From the NCBI RefSeq assembly GCF_032854445.1, contig NW_027018099.1, positions 1-64,000 on the forward strand: 64,000 bases of DNA. The letters run 5' to 3'. Shown here piece after piece: positions 13,165 to 25,250 of this stretch (the stretch's first letter is position 1; every line of letters starts with the position of its first letter). The notes under the pieces were generated by a model that saw nothing but the letters and a program-made list of their open reading frames with translations, was not told the origin of the DNA and searched no databases. Origin of the DNA: Liolophura sinensis (lineage: Eukaryota; Mollusca; Polyplacophora; Chitonida; Chitonidae). The position numbers and the translations under genes were made by a program.

Positions 13165-15365
13165 GTGCCCAGCAACGGCTCTTACTCCATGGAAACCAGG
13201 GAAATTTGCAATTTTTTAAACAGCTGCCCATGCCTGGCCCAATTCCGCATCTTTTAGAACCTTATTGATGTGGGTCAGTGATCAGTTGTACTTTTTACAG
13301 CAGACTGTATCTAGTACCTTGTGTTTTTTATGTACAAATGGTGTGGTTTTTTCTACACGTAGATAAAGACATTGAGATTGTCTTGGACTTAAAAGTAAGA
13401 CAATTGCTGGATGAGTTAAATGGGCTTAGCCCAAAGATTTGACGTCTTCTGGGCTACCGAAGGGCACATAACGTATAGTTAAAAGTTGAATATAGTAACG
13501 ACCAGTCGCGATTGTGCATAGTACAGTGTATCCGATTTCAATTAACAAAAAGACCAGGCAAAAATGCAAAAGTGGAAAAACTGTTCCAGTGCTGTTGGTA
13601 AGAGGCTGATCCGACGTATTTTGTGACGAGAAATCGAATGGTGCAAACCGCGTTGCTCTCCGACCAATACTTTTGGCTGTAGCGACAATTGAATGATCAT
13701 TGATGTCATAGTCACGTGCCCAGCAACGGCTCTTACTCCATGGAAACCAGGGAAATTTGCAATTTTTTAAACAGCTGCCGATGCCTGGCCCAATTCCGCA
13801 TCTTTTAGAACCTTATTGATGTGGTTCAGTGATCAGTTGTACTTTTTACAGCAGACTGTATCTAGTACATTGTGTTTTTTATGTACGAATGGTGTGGTTT
13901 TTCTACACGTAGATAAAGACATTGAGATTGTCTTGGACTTAAAAGTAAGACAATTGCTGGATGAGTTAAATGGGCTTAGCCCAAAGATTTGACGTCTTCT
14001 GGGCTACCGAAGGGCACATAACGTATAGTTAAAAGTTGAATATAGTAACGACCAGTCGCGATTGTGCATAGTACAGTGTATCCGATTTCAATTAACAAAA
14101 AGACCAGGCAAAAATGCAAAAGTGGAAAAACTGTTCCAGTGCTGTTGGTAAGAGGCTGATCCGACGTATTTTGTCACGAGAAATCGAATGGTGCAAACCG
14201 CGTTGCTCTCCGACCAATACTTTTGGCTGTAGCGACAATTGAATGATCATTGATGTCATAGTCACGTGCCCAGCAACGGCTCTTACTCCATGGAAACCAG
14301 GGAAATATGCAATTTTTTAAACAGCTGCCGAAGCCTGGCCCAATTCCGCATCGTTTAGAACCTTATTGATGTAGGTCAGTGATCAGTTGTACTTTTTACA
14401 GCAGACTGTATCTAGTACCTTGTGTTTTTTATGTACAAATGGTGTGGTTTTTCTACACGTAGATAAAGACATTGAGATTGTCTTGGACTTAAAAGTAAGA
14501 CAATTGCTGGATGAGTTAAATGGGCTTAGCCCAAAGATTTGACGTCTTCTGGGCTACCGAAGGGCACATAACGTATAGTTAAAAGTTGAATATAGTAACG
14601 ACCAGTCGCGATTGTGCATAGTACAGTGTATCCGATTTCAATTAACAAAAAGACCAGGCAAAAATGCAAAAGTGGAAAAACTGTTCCAGTGCTGCTGGTA
14701 AGAGGCTAATCCGACGTATTTTGTGACGAGAAATCGAATGGTGCAAATCGCGTTGCTCTCCGACCAATACTTTTGGCTGTAGCGACAATTAAATGATCAT
14801 TGATGTCATAGTCACGTGCCCAGCAACGGCTCTTACTCCATGGAAACCAGGGAAATATGCAATTTTTTAAACAGCTGCCGAAGCCTGGCCCAATTCCGCA
14901 TCGTTTAGAACCTTATTGATGTAGGTCAGTGATCAGTTGTACTTTTTACAGCAGACTGTATCTAGTACCTTGTGTTTTTTATGTACAAATGGTGTGGTTT
15001 TTCTACACGTAGATAAAGACATTGAGATTGTCTTGGACTTAAAAGTAAGACAATTGCTGGATGAGTTAAATGGGCTTAGCCCAAAGATTTGACGTCTTCT
15101 GGGCTACCGAAGGGCACATAACGTATAGTTAAAAGTTGAATATAGTAACGACCAGTCGCGATTGTGCATAGTACAGTGTATCCGATTTCAATTAACAAAA
15201 AGACCAGGCAAAAATTTAATAGTGGAAAAACTGTTCCAGTGCTACTGGTAAGAGGCTAATCCGGCGTATTTTGTCACGAGAAATCGAATGGTGCAAACCG
15301 CGTTGCTTTCCGACCAATACTTTTGGCTGTAGCCACAATTGAATGATCATTGATGTCATAGTCAC
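13165..15365 (+). repeat. Four-monomer insertion between dimer copies
   Basis: Starts are 13165, 13716, 14266 and 14816. The unit at 13165 has the dimer-type GCCCATG first half but a GCTGTTGG/GCTGATCC end, so it looks chimeric. The units at 14266 and 14816 share a first half (ATATGCA, GCCGAAGCCTGGCCC, CATCGTTTAG, GTAGGTC) but differ in their ends. 14266 ends like 10965 (CAAATCGCG, ATTAAATG), and 14816 ends like 9865 (AAATTTAATAGTGG, CTACTGG). This half-monomer exchange indicates conversion or unequal crossing-over inside monomers. Confidence 0.8.
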
Positions 15366-18300
15366 GTGCCCAGCAACGGCTCTTACTCCATGGAAACCAG
15401 GGAAATTTGCAATTTTTTAAACAGCTGCCCATGCCTGGCCCAATTCCGCATCTTTTAGAACCTTATTGATGTGGGTCAGTGATCAGTTGTACTTTTTACA
15501 GCAGACTGTATCTAGTACCTTGTGTTTTTTATGTACAAATGGTGTGGTTTTTCTACACGTAGATAAAGACATTGAGATTGTCTTGGACTTAAAAGTAAGA
15601 CAATTGCTGGATGAGTTAAATGGGCTTAGCCCAAAGATTTGACGTCTTCTGGGCTACCGAAGGGCACATAACGTATAGTTAAAAGTTGAATATAGTAACG
15701 ACCAGTCGCGATTGTGCATAGTACAGTGTATCCGATTTCAATTAACAAAAAGACCAGGCAAAAATGCAAAAGTGGAAAAACTGTTCCAGTGCTGCTGGTA
15801 AGAGACAAATCCGACGTATTTTGTCACGAGAAATCGAATGGTGCAAACCGCGTTGCTCTCCGACCAATACTTTTGGCTGTAGCGACAGTTGAATGATCAT
15901 TGATGTCATAGTCACGTGCCCAGCAACGGCTCTTACTCCATGGAAACCAGGGAAATTTGCAATTTTTTAAACAGCTGCCGATGCCTTGGCCAATTCCGCA
16001 TCTTTTAGAACCTTATTGATGTGGGTCAGTGATCAGTTGTACTTTTTACAGCAGACTGTATCTAGTACCTTGTGTTTTTTATGTACAAATGGTGTGGTTT
16101 TTCTACACGTAGATAAAGACATTGAGATTGTCTTGGACTTAGAAGTAAGACAATTGCTGGGTGAGTTTAATGGGTTTAGCCCAAAGATTTGACGTCTTCT
16201 GGGCTACCGAAGGGCACATAACGTATAGTCAAAAGTTGAATATAATAATGACCAGTCGCGATTGTACATAGTACAGTGTAGCCGATTTCCATTAACAAAA
16301 AGACCAGGCAAAAATGCAAAAGTGGAAAAACTGTTCCAGTGCTGCTGGTAAGAGACTAATCCGACGTATTTTGTGACGAGAAATCGAATGGTGCAAACCG
16401 CGTTGCTCTCCGACCAATACTTTTGGCTGTAGCGACAATTGAATGATCATTGATGTCATAGTCACGTGCCCAGCAACGGCTCTTACTCCATGGAAACCAG
16501 GGAAATTTGCAATTTTTTAAACAGCTGCCCATGCCTGGCCCAATTCCGCATCTTTTAGAACCTTATTGATGTGGGTCAGTGATCAGTTGTACTTTTTACA
16601 GCAGACTGTATCTAGTACCTTGTGTTTTTTATGTACAAATGGTGTGGTTTTTCTACACGTAGATAAAGACATTGAGATTGTCTTGGACTTAAAAGTAAGA
16701 CAATTGCTGGATGAGTTAAATGGGCTTAGCCCAAAGATTTGACGTCTTCTGGGCTACCGAAGGGCACATAAAGTATAGTTAAAAGTTGAATATAGTAACG
16801 ACCAGTCGCGATTGTGCATAGTACAGTGTATCCGATTTCAATTAACAAAAAGACCAGGCAAAAATGCAAATATGGAAAAACTGTTCCAGTGCTGCTGGTA
16901 AGAGACAAATCCGACGTATTTTGTCACGAGAAATCGAATGGTGCAAACCGCGTTGCTCTCCGACTAATACTTTTGGCTGTAGCGACAGTTGAATGATCAT
17001 TGATGTCATAGTCACGTGCCCAGCAACGGCTCTTACTCCATGGAAACCAGGGAAATTTGCAATTTTTTAAACAGCTGCCGATGCCTGGGCCAATTCCGCA
17101 TCTTTTAGAACCTTATTGATGTGGGTCAGTGATCAGTTGTACTTTTTACAGCAGACTGTATCTAGTACCTTGTGTTTTTTATGTACAAATGGTGTGGTTT
17201 TTCTACACGTAGATAAAGACATTGAGATTGTCTTGGACTTAGAAGTAAGACAATTGCTGGGTGAGTTTAATGGGTTTAGCCCAAAGATTTGACGTCTTCT
17301 GGGCTACCGAAGGGCACATAACGTATAGTCAAAAGTTGAATATAATAATGACCAGTCGCGATTGTACATAGTACAGTGTAGCCGATTTCCATTAACAAAA
17401 AGACCAGGCAAAAATGCAAAAGTGGAAAAACTGTTCCAGTGCTGCTGGTAAGAGACTAATCCGACGTATTTTGTGACGAGAAATCGAATGGTGCAAACCG
17501 CGTTGCTCTCCGACCAATACTTTTGGCTGTAGCGACAATTGAATGATCATTGATGTCATAGTCACGTGCCCAGCAACGGCTCTTACTCCATGGAAACCAG
17601 GGAAATTTGCAATTTTTTAAACAGCTGCCCATGCCTGGCCCAATTCCGCATCTTTTAGAACCTTATTGATGTGGGTCAGTGATCAGTTGTACTTTTTACA
17701 GCAGACTGTATCTAGTACCTTGTGTTTTTTATGTACAAATGGTGTGGTTTTTCTACACGTAGATAAAGACATTGAGATTGTCTTGGACTTAAAAGTAAGA
17801 CAATTGCTGGATGAGTTAAATGGGCTTAGCCCAAAGATTTGACGTCTTCTGGGCTACCGAAGGGCACATAACGTATAGTTAAAAGTTGAATATAGTAACG
17901 ACCAGTCGCGATTGTGCATAGTACAGTGTATCCGATTTCAATTAACAAAAAGACCAGGCAAAAATGCAAAAGTGGAAAAACTGTTCCAGTGCTGCTGGTA
18001 AGAGACAAATCCGACGTATTTTGTCACGAGAAATCGAATGGTGCAAACCGCGTTGCTCTCCGACCAATACTTTTGGCTGTAGCGACAGTTGAATGATCAT
18101 TGATGTCATAGTCACGTGCCCAGCAACGGCTCTTACTCCATGGAAACCAGGGAAATTTGCAATTTTTTAAACAGCTGCCGATGCCTGGGCCAATTCCGCA
18201 TCTTTTAGAACCTTATTGATGTGGGTCAGTGATCAGTTGTACTTTTTACAGCAGACTGTATCTAGTACCTTGTGTTTTTTATGTACAAATGGTGTGGTTT

Positions 18301-18665
18301 TTCTACACGTAGATAAAGACATTGAGATTGTCTTGGACTTAGAAGTAAGACAATTGCTGGGTGAGTTTAATGGGTTTAGCCCAAAGATTTGACGTCTTCT
18401 GGGCTACCGAAGGGCACATAACGTATAGTCAAAAGTTGAATATAATAATGACCAGTCGCGATTGTACATAGTACAGTGTAGCCGATTTCCATTAACAAAA
18501 AGACCAGGCAAAAATGCAAAAGTGGAAAAACTGTTCCAGTGCTGCTTGTAAGAGGCTAATCCGACGTATTTTGTGACGAGAAATCGAATGGTGCAAACCG
18601 CGTTGCTCTCCGACCAATACTTTTGGCTGTAGTGACAATTGAATGATCATTGATGTCATAGTCAC
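15366..18665 (+). repeat. Three tandem copies of a 1,100-bp dimer HOR
   Basis: Dimer copies are 15366-16465, 16466-17565 and 17566-18665, each exactly 1,100 bp. The first monomer of each has GCCCATGCCTGGCCC, AGAGACAAATCC and GACAGTTG. The second is E class with ATTTGAC, GTATAGTC, GTACATAG, TAGCC and CCATT. Private differences are few. Copy 1 has GCCTTGGCC near 15984. Copy 2 has AAAGTATAG near 16771, CAAATATGG near 16867 and CGACTAATAC near 16961. Copy 3 has GCTGCTTGTAAGAGGC near 18541. This is one of the most homogeneous stretches of the window and implies recent amplification. Confidence 0.92.
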
Positions 18666-21411
18666 GTGCCCAGCAACGGCTCTTACTCCATGGAAACCAG
18701 GGAAATTTGCAATTTTTTAAACAGCTGCCGATGCCTGGGCCAATTCCGCATCTATTAGAACCTTATTGATCTGGGTCAGTGATCAGTTGTACTTTTTACA
18801 ACAGACTGTATCTAGTACCTTGTGTTTTTTATGTACAAATGGTGTGGTTTTTCTACACGTAGATAAAGACATTGAGATTGTCTTGGACTTAAAAGTAAGA
18901 CAATTGCTGGATGAGTTAAATGGGCTTAGCCCAAAGATTTGACGTCTTCTGGGCTACCGAAGGGCACATAACGTATAGTTAAAAGTTGAATATAGTAACG
19001 ACCAGTCGCGATTGTGCATAGTACAGTGTATCCGATTTCAATTAACAAAAAGACCAGGCAAAAATGCAAAAGTGGAAAAACTGTTCCAGTGCTGCTGGTA
19101 AGAGGCTAATCCGACGTATTTTGTCACGAGAAATCGAATGGTGCAAATCGCGTTGCTCTCCGACTAATACTTTTGGCTGTAGCGACAATTGAATGATCAT
19201 TGATGTCATAGTCACGTGCCCAGCAACGGCTCTTACTCCATGGAAACCAGGGAAATTTGCAATTTTTTAAACAGCTGCCGATGCCTGGGCCAATTCCGCA
19301 TCTTTTAGAACCTTATTGATGTGGGTCAGTGATCAGTTGTACTTTTTACAGCAGACTGTATCTAGTACCTTGTGTTTTTTAAGTACAAATGGTGTGGTTT
19401 TTCTACACGTAGATAAAGACATTGAGATTGTCTTGGACTTAGAAGTAAGACAATTGCTGGGTGAGTTTAATGGGTTTAGCCCAAAGACTTGACGTCTTCT
19501 GGGCTACCGAAGGGCACATAACTTATAGTCAAAAGTTGAATATAGTAATGACCAGTCGCGATTGTGCATAGTACAGTGTAGCCGATTTCCATTAACAAAA
19601 AGACCAGGCAAAAATGCAAAGTGGAAAAACTGTTCCAGTGCTACTGGTAAGAGGCTAATCCGACGTATTTTGTCACGAGAAATCGAATGGTGCAAACCGC
19701 GTTGCTCTCCGACCAATACTTTTGGCTGTAGCGACAATTGAATGATCATTGATGTCATAGTCACGTGCCCAGCAACGGCTCTTACTCCATGGAAACCAGG
19801 GAAATATGCAATTTTTTAACAGCTGCCGATGCCTGGCCCAATTCCGCATCTATTAGAACCTTATTGATGTGGTTCAGTGATCAGTTGTACTTTTTACAGC
19901 AGACTGTATCTAGTAGATTGTGTTTTTTATGCACAAATGGTGTGGTTTTTCTACACGTAGATAAAGACATTGAGATTGTCTTGGACTTAAAAGTAAGACA
20001 ATTGCTGGATGAGTTAAATGGGCTTAGCCCAAAGATTTGACGTCTTCTGGGCTACCGAAGGGCACATAACGTATAGTTAAAAGTTGAATATAGTAACGAC
20101 CAGTCGCGATTGTGCATAGTACAGTGTATCCGATTTCAATTAACAAAAAGACCAGGCAAAAATGCAAAAGTGGAAAAACTGTTCCAGTGCTGCTGGTAAG
20201 AGGCTAATCCGACGTATTTTGTCACGAGAAATCGAATGGTGCAAACCGCGTTGCTCTCCGACCAATACTTTTGGCTGTAGCGACAATTGAATGATCATTG
20301 ATGTCATAGTCACGTGCCCAGCAACGGCTCTTACTCCATGGAAACCAGGGAAATATGCAATTTTTTAACAGCTGCCGATGCCTGGCCCAATTCCGCATCT
20401 ATTAGAACCTTATTGATGTGGGTCAGTGATCAGTTGTACTTTTTACAACAGACTGTATCTAGTACCTTGTGTTTTTTATGTACAAATGGTGTGGTTTTTC
20501 TACACGTAGATAAAGACATTGAGATTGTCTTGGACTTAAAAGTAAGACAATTGCTGGATGAGTTAAATGGGCTTAGCCCAAAGATTTGACGTCTTCTGGG
20601 CTACCGAAGGGCACATAACGTATAGTTAAAAGTTGAATATAGTAACGACCAGTCGCGATTGTGCATAGTACAGTGTATCCGATTTCAATTAACAAAAAGA
20701 CCAGGCAAAAATTCAAAAGTGGAAAAACTGTTCCAGTGCTGCTGGTAAGAGACTAATCCGACGTATTTTGTGACGAGAAATCGAATGGTGCAAACCGCGC
20801 TGCTCTCCGACCAATACTTTTGGCTGTAGTGACAATTGAATGATCATTGATGTCATAGTCACGTGCCCAGCAACGGCTCTTACTCCATGGAAACCAGGGA
20901 AATTTGCAATTTTTTAAACAGCTGCCGATGCCTGGGCCAATTCCGCATCTTTTAGAACCTTATTGATGTGGTTCAGTAATCAGTTGTACTTTTTACAGCA
21001 GACTGTATCTAGTACCTTGTGTTTTTTATGTACGAATGGTGTGGTTTTTCTACACGTAGATAAAGACATTGAGATTGTCTTGGACTTAGAAGTAAGACAA
21101 TTGCTGGGTGAGTTTAATGGGTTTAGCCCAAAGACTTGACGTCTTCTGGGCTACCGAAGGGCACATAACTTATAGTCAGAAGTTGAATATAATAATGACC
21201 AGTCGCGATTGTAAATAGTACAGTGTATCCGATTTCAATTAACAAAAAGACCAGGCAAAAATGCAAAGTGGAAAAACTGTTCCAGTGCTACTGGTTAGAG
21301 GCTAATCCGACGTATTTTGTCACGAGAAATCGAATGGTGCAAACCGCGTTGCTCTCCGACCAATACTTTTGGCTGTAGCCACAATTGAATGATCATTGAT
21401 GTCATAGTCAC
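18666..21411 (+). repeat. Transitional five-monomer segment
   Basis: Starts are 18666 (B, ACAACAG, GATCTGGGTC), 19216 (E, TTAAGTAC), 19765 (A), 20314 (A first part joined to a B-like GTGGGTC/ACAACAG part) and 20864 (E body, but with GTATCC and TCAATT). The order at 18666-20313 matches 7117-8766. The unit at 20314 switches class around its first 100 bp, and the unit at 20864 switches out of the E haplotype near 21225. Both are direct signs of intra-monomer exchange. Confidence 0.8.
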
Positions 21412-24400
21412 GTGCCCAGCAACGGCTCTTACTCCATGGAAACCAGGGAAATTTGCAATATTTTAACAGCTGCCGATGCCTGGCCCAATTCCGCATCTAT
21501 TAGAACCTTATTGATGTGGTTCAGTGATCAGTTGTACTTTTTACAGCAGACTGTATCTAGTACATTGTGTTTTTTATGTACGAATGGTGTGGTTTTTCTA
21601 CACGTAGATAAAGACATTGAGATTGTCTTGGACTTAAAAGTAAGACAATTGCTGGATGAGTTAAATGGGCTTAGCCCAAAGATTTGACGTCTTCTGGGCT
21701 ACCGAAGGGCACATAACGTATAGTTAAAAGTTGAATATAGTAACGACCAGTCGCGATTGTGCATAGTACAGTGTATCCGATTTCAATTAACAAAAAGACC
21801 AGGCAAAAATGCAAAAGTGGAAAAGCTGTTCCAGTGCTGCTGGTAAGAGAGTAATCCGACGTATTTTGTCACGAGAAATCGAATGGTGCAAACCGCGTTG
21901 CTCTCCGACCAATACTTTTGGCTGTAGCGACAGTTGAATGATCATTGATGTCATAGTCACGTGCCCAGCAACGGCTCTTACTCCATGGAAACCAGGGAAA
22001 TTTGCAATTTTTTAAACAGCTGCCGATGCCTGGGCCAATTCCGCATCTTTTAGAACCTTATTGATGTGGGTCAGTGATCAGTTGTACTTTTTACAGCAGA
22101 CTGTATCTAGTACCTTGTGTTTTTTATGTACAAATGGTGTAATTTTTCTACACGTAGATAAAGACATTGAGATTGTCTTGGACTTAGAAGTAAGACAATT
22201 GCTGGGTGAGTTTAATGGGTTTAGCCCAAAGATTTGACGTCTTCTGGGCTACCGAAGGGCACATAACGTATAGTCAAAAGTTGAATATAATAATGACCAG
22301 TCGCGATTGTACATAGTACAGTGTAGCCGATTTCCATTAACAAAAAGACCAGGCAAAAATGCAAAAGTGGAAAAACTGTTCCAGTGCTGCTGGTAAGAGG
22401 CTAATCCGACGTATTTTGTCACGAGAAATCGAATGGTGCAAACCGCGTTGCTCTCCGACCAATACTTTTGGCTGTAGCGACAATTGAATGATCATTGATG
22501 TCATAGTCACGTGCCTAGCAACGGCTCTTACTCCATGGAAACCAGGGAAATTTGCAATTTTTTAAACAGCTGCCGATGCCTCGGCCATTTCCGCATCTTT
22601 TAGAACCTTATTGATGTAGGTCAGTGATCAGTTGTACTTTTTACAGCAGACTGTATCTAGTACATTGTGTTTTTTATGTACGAATGGTGTGGTTTTTATA
22701 CACGTAGATAAAGACATTGAGATTGTCTTGGACTTAAAAGTAAGACAATTGCTGGATGAGTTAAATGGGCTTAGCCCAAAGATTTGACGTCTTCTGGGCT
22801 ACCGAAGGGCACATAACGTATAGTTAAAAGTTGAATATAGTAACGACCAGTCGCGATTGTGCATAGTACAGTGTATCCGATTTTAATTAACAAAAAGACC
22901 AGGCAAAAATGCAAAAGTGGAAAAACTGTTCCAGTGCTGCTGGTAAGAGGCTAATCCGACGTATTTTGTCACGAGAAATCGAATGGTGCAAACCGCGTTG
23001 CTCTCCGACCAATACTTTTGGCTGTAGCCACAATTGAATGATCATTGATGTCATAGTCACGTGCCCAGCAACGGCTCTTACTCCATGGAAACCAGGGAAA
23101 TATGCAATTTTTTAACAGCTGCCGATGCCTGGCCCAATTCCGCATCTATTAGAACCTTATTCATGTGGTTCAGTGATCAGTTGTACTTTTTACAGCAGAC
23201 TGTATCTAGTACATTGTGTTTTTTATGTACAAATGGTGTGGTTTTTCTACACGTAGATAAAGACATTGAGATTGTCTTGGACTTAGAAGTAAGACAATTG
23301 CTGGGTGAGTTTAATGGGTTTAGCCCAAAGATTTGACGTCTTCTGGGCTACCGAAGGGCACATAACTTATAGTCAAAAGTTGAATATAATAATGACCAGT
23401 CGCGATTGTGCATAGTACAGTGTATCCGATTTCAATTAACAAAAAGACCAGGCAAAAATGCAAAGTGGAAAAACTGTTCCAGTGCTGCTGGTAAGAGGCT
23501 AATCCGACGTATTTTGTCACGAGAAATCGAATGGTGCAAACCGCGTTGCTCTCCGACCAATACTTTTGGCTGTAGCCACAATTGAATGATCATTGATGCC
23601 ATAGTCACGTGCCCAGCAACGGCTCTTACTCCATGCAAACCAGGGAAATATGCAATTTTTTAACAGCTGCCGATGCCTGGCCCAATTCCGCATCTATTAG
23701 AACCTTATTGATGTGGTTCAGTGATCAGTTGTACTTTTTACAGCAGACTGTATCTAGTACATTGTGTTTTTTATGTACGAATGGTGTGGTTTTTCTACAC
23801 GTAGATAAAGACATTGAGATTGTCTTGGACTTAAAAGTAAGACAATTGCTGGATGAGTTAAATGGGCTTAGCCCAAAGATTTGACGTCTTCTGGGCTACC
23901 GAAGGGCACATAACGTATAGTTAAAAGTTGAATATAGTAACGACCAGTCGCGATTGTGCATAGTACAGTGTATCCGATTTCAATTAACAAAAAGACCAGG
24001 CAAAAATGCAAAAGTGGAAAAACTGTTCCAGTGCTGCTGGTAAGAGAGTAATCCGACGTATTGTGTCACGAGAAATCGAATGGTGCAAACCGCGTTGCTC
24101 TCCGACCAATACTTTTGGCTGTAGCGACAGTTGAATGATCATTGATGTCATAGTCACGTGCCCAGCAACGGCTCTTACTCCATGGAAACCAGGGAAATTT
24201 GCAATTTTTTAAACAGCTGCCGATGCCTGGGCCAATTCCGCATCTTTTAGAACCTTATTGATGTGGGTCAGTGATCAGTTGTACTTTTTACAGCAGACTG
24301 TATCTAGTACCTTGTGTTTTTAATGTACAAATGGTGTAATTTTTCTACACGTAGATAAAGACATTGAGATTGTCTTGGACTTAGAAGTAAGACAATTGCT

Positions 24401-25250
24401 GGGTGAGTTTAATGGGTTCAGCCCAAAGATTTGACGTCTTCTGGGCTACCGAAGGGCACATAACGTATAGTCAACAGTTGAATATAATAATGACCAGTCG
24501 CGATTGTACATAGTACAGTGTAGCCGATTACAAAAAGACCAGGCAAAAATGCAAAAGTGGAAAAACTGTTCCAGTGCTGCTGGTAAGAGACTAATCCGAC
24601 GTATTTTGTGACGAGAAATCGAATGGTGCAAACCGCGCTGCTCTCCGACCAATACTTTTGGCTGTAGTGACAATTGAATGATCATTGATGTCATAGTCAC
24701 GTGCCCAGCAACGGCTCTTACTCCATGGAAACCAGGGAAATTTGCAAGTTTTTAAACAGCTGCCGATGCCTCGGCCATTTCCGCATCTTTTAGAACCTTA
24801 TTGATGTAGGTCAGTGATCAGTTGTACTTTTTACAGCAGACTGTATCTAGTACATTGTGTTTTTTATGTACGAATGGTGTGGTTTTTCTACACGTAGATA
24901 AAGACATTGAGATTGTCTTGGACTTAAAAGTAAGACAATTGCTGGATGAGTTAAATGGGCTTAGCCCAAAGATTTGACGTCTTCTGGGCTACCGAAGGGC
25001 ACATAACGTATAGTTAAAAGTTGAATATAGTAACGACCAGTCGCGATTGTGCATAGTACAGTGTATCCGATTTCAATTAACAAAAAGACCAGGCAAAAAT
25101 GCAAAAGTGGAAAAACTGTTCCACTGCTGCTGGTAAGAGGCTAATCCGACGTATTTTGTCACGAGAAATCGAATGGTGCAAACCGCGTTGCTCTCCGACC
25201 AATACTTTTGGCTGTAGCGACAATTGAATGATCATTGATGTCATAGTCAC
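21412..25250 (+). repeat. 2,197-bp tetramer HOR, one full and one three-monomer copy
   Basis: Copy 1 is 21412-23608 (A, E, C, then an A/E chimera at 23061). Copy 2 is 23609-25250 (A, E, C). Shared rare markers fix the register: AGAGAGTAATCC near 21845 and 24044, GGTGTAATTTTT near 22136 and 24334, and GACAGTTG at both A-unit ends. The unit at 24158 has a 7-bp deletion in CGATTTCCATTAAC near 24526, giving the shortest monomer of the window (543 bp). The unit at 23061 has an A first half, an E middle and a K-type end with GTGCATAG and GTATCC. Confidence 0.85.

Noticed and set aside
15714-15896. 60-codon plus-strand frames at 15714, 16814 and 17914
   Set aside because: They are copies of one another at the 1,100-bp dimer period, created by AGAGACAAATCC in place of AGAGACTAATCC, which removes a stop. 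No coding evidence.
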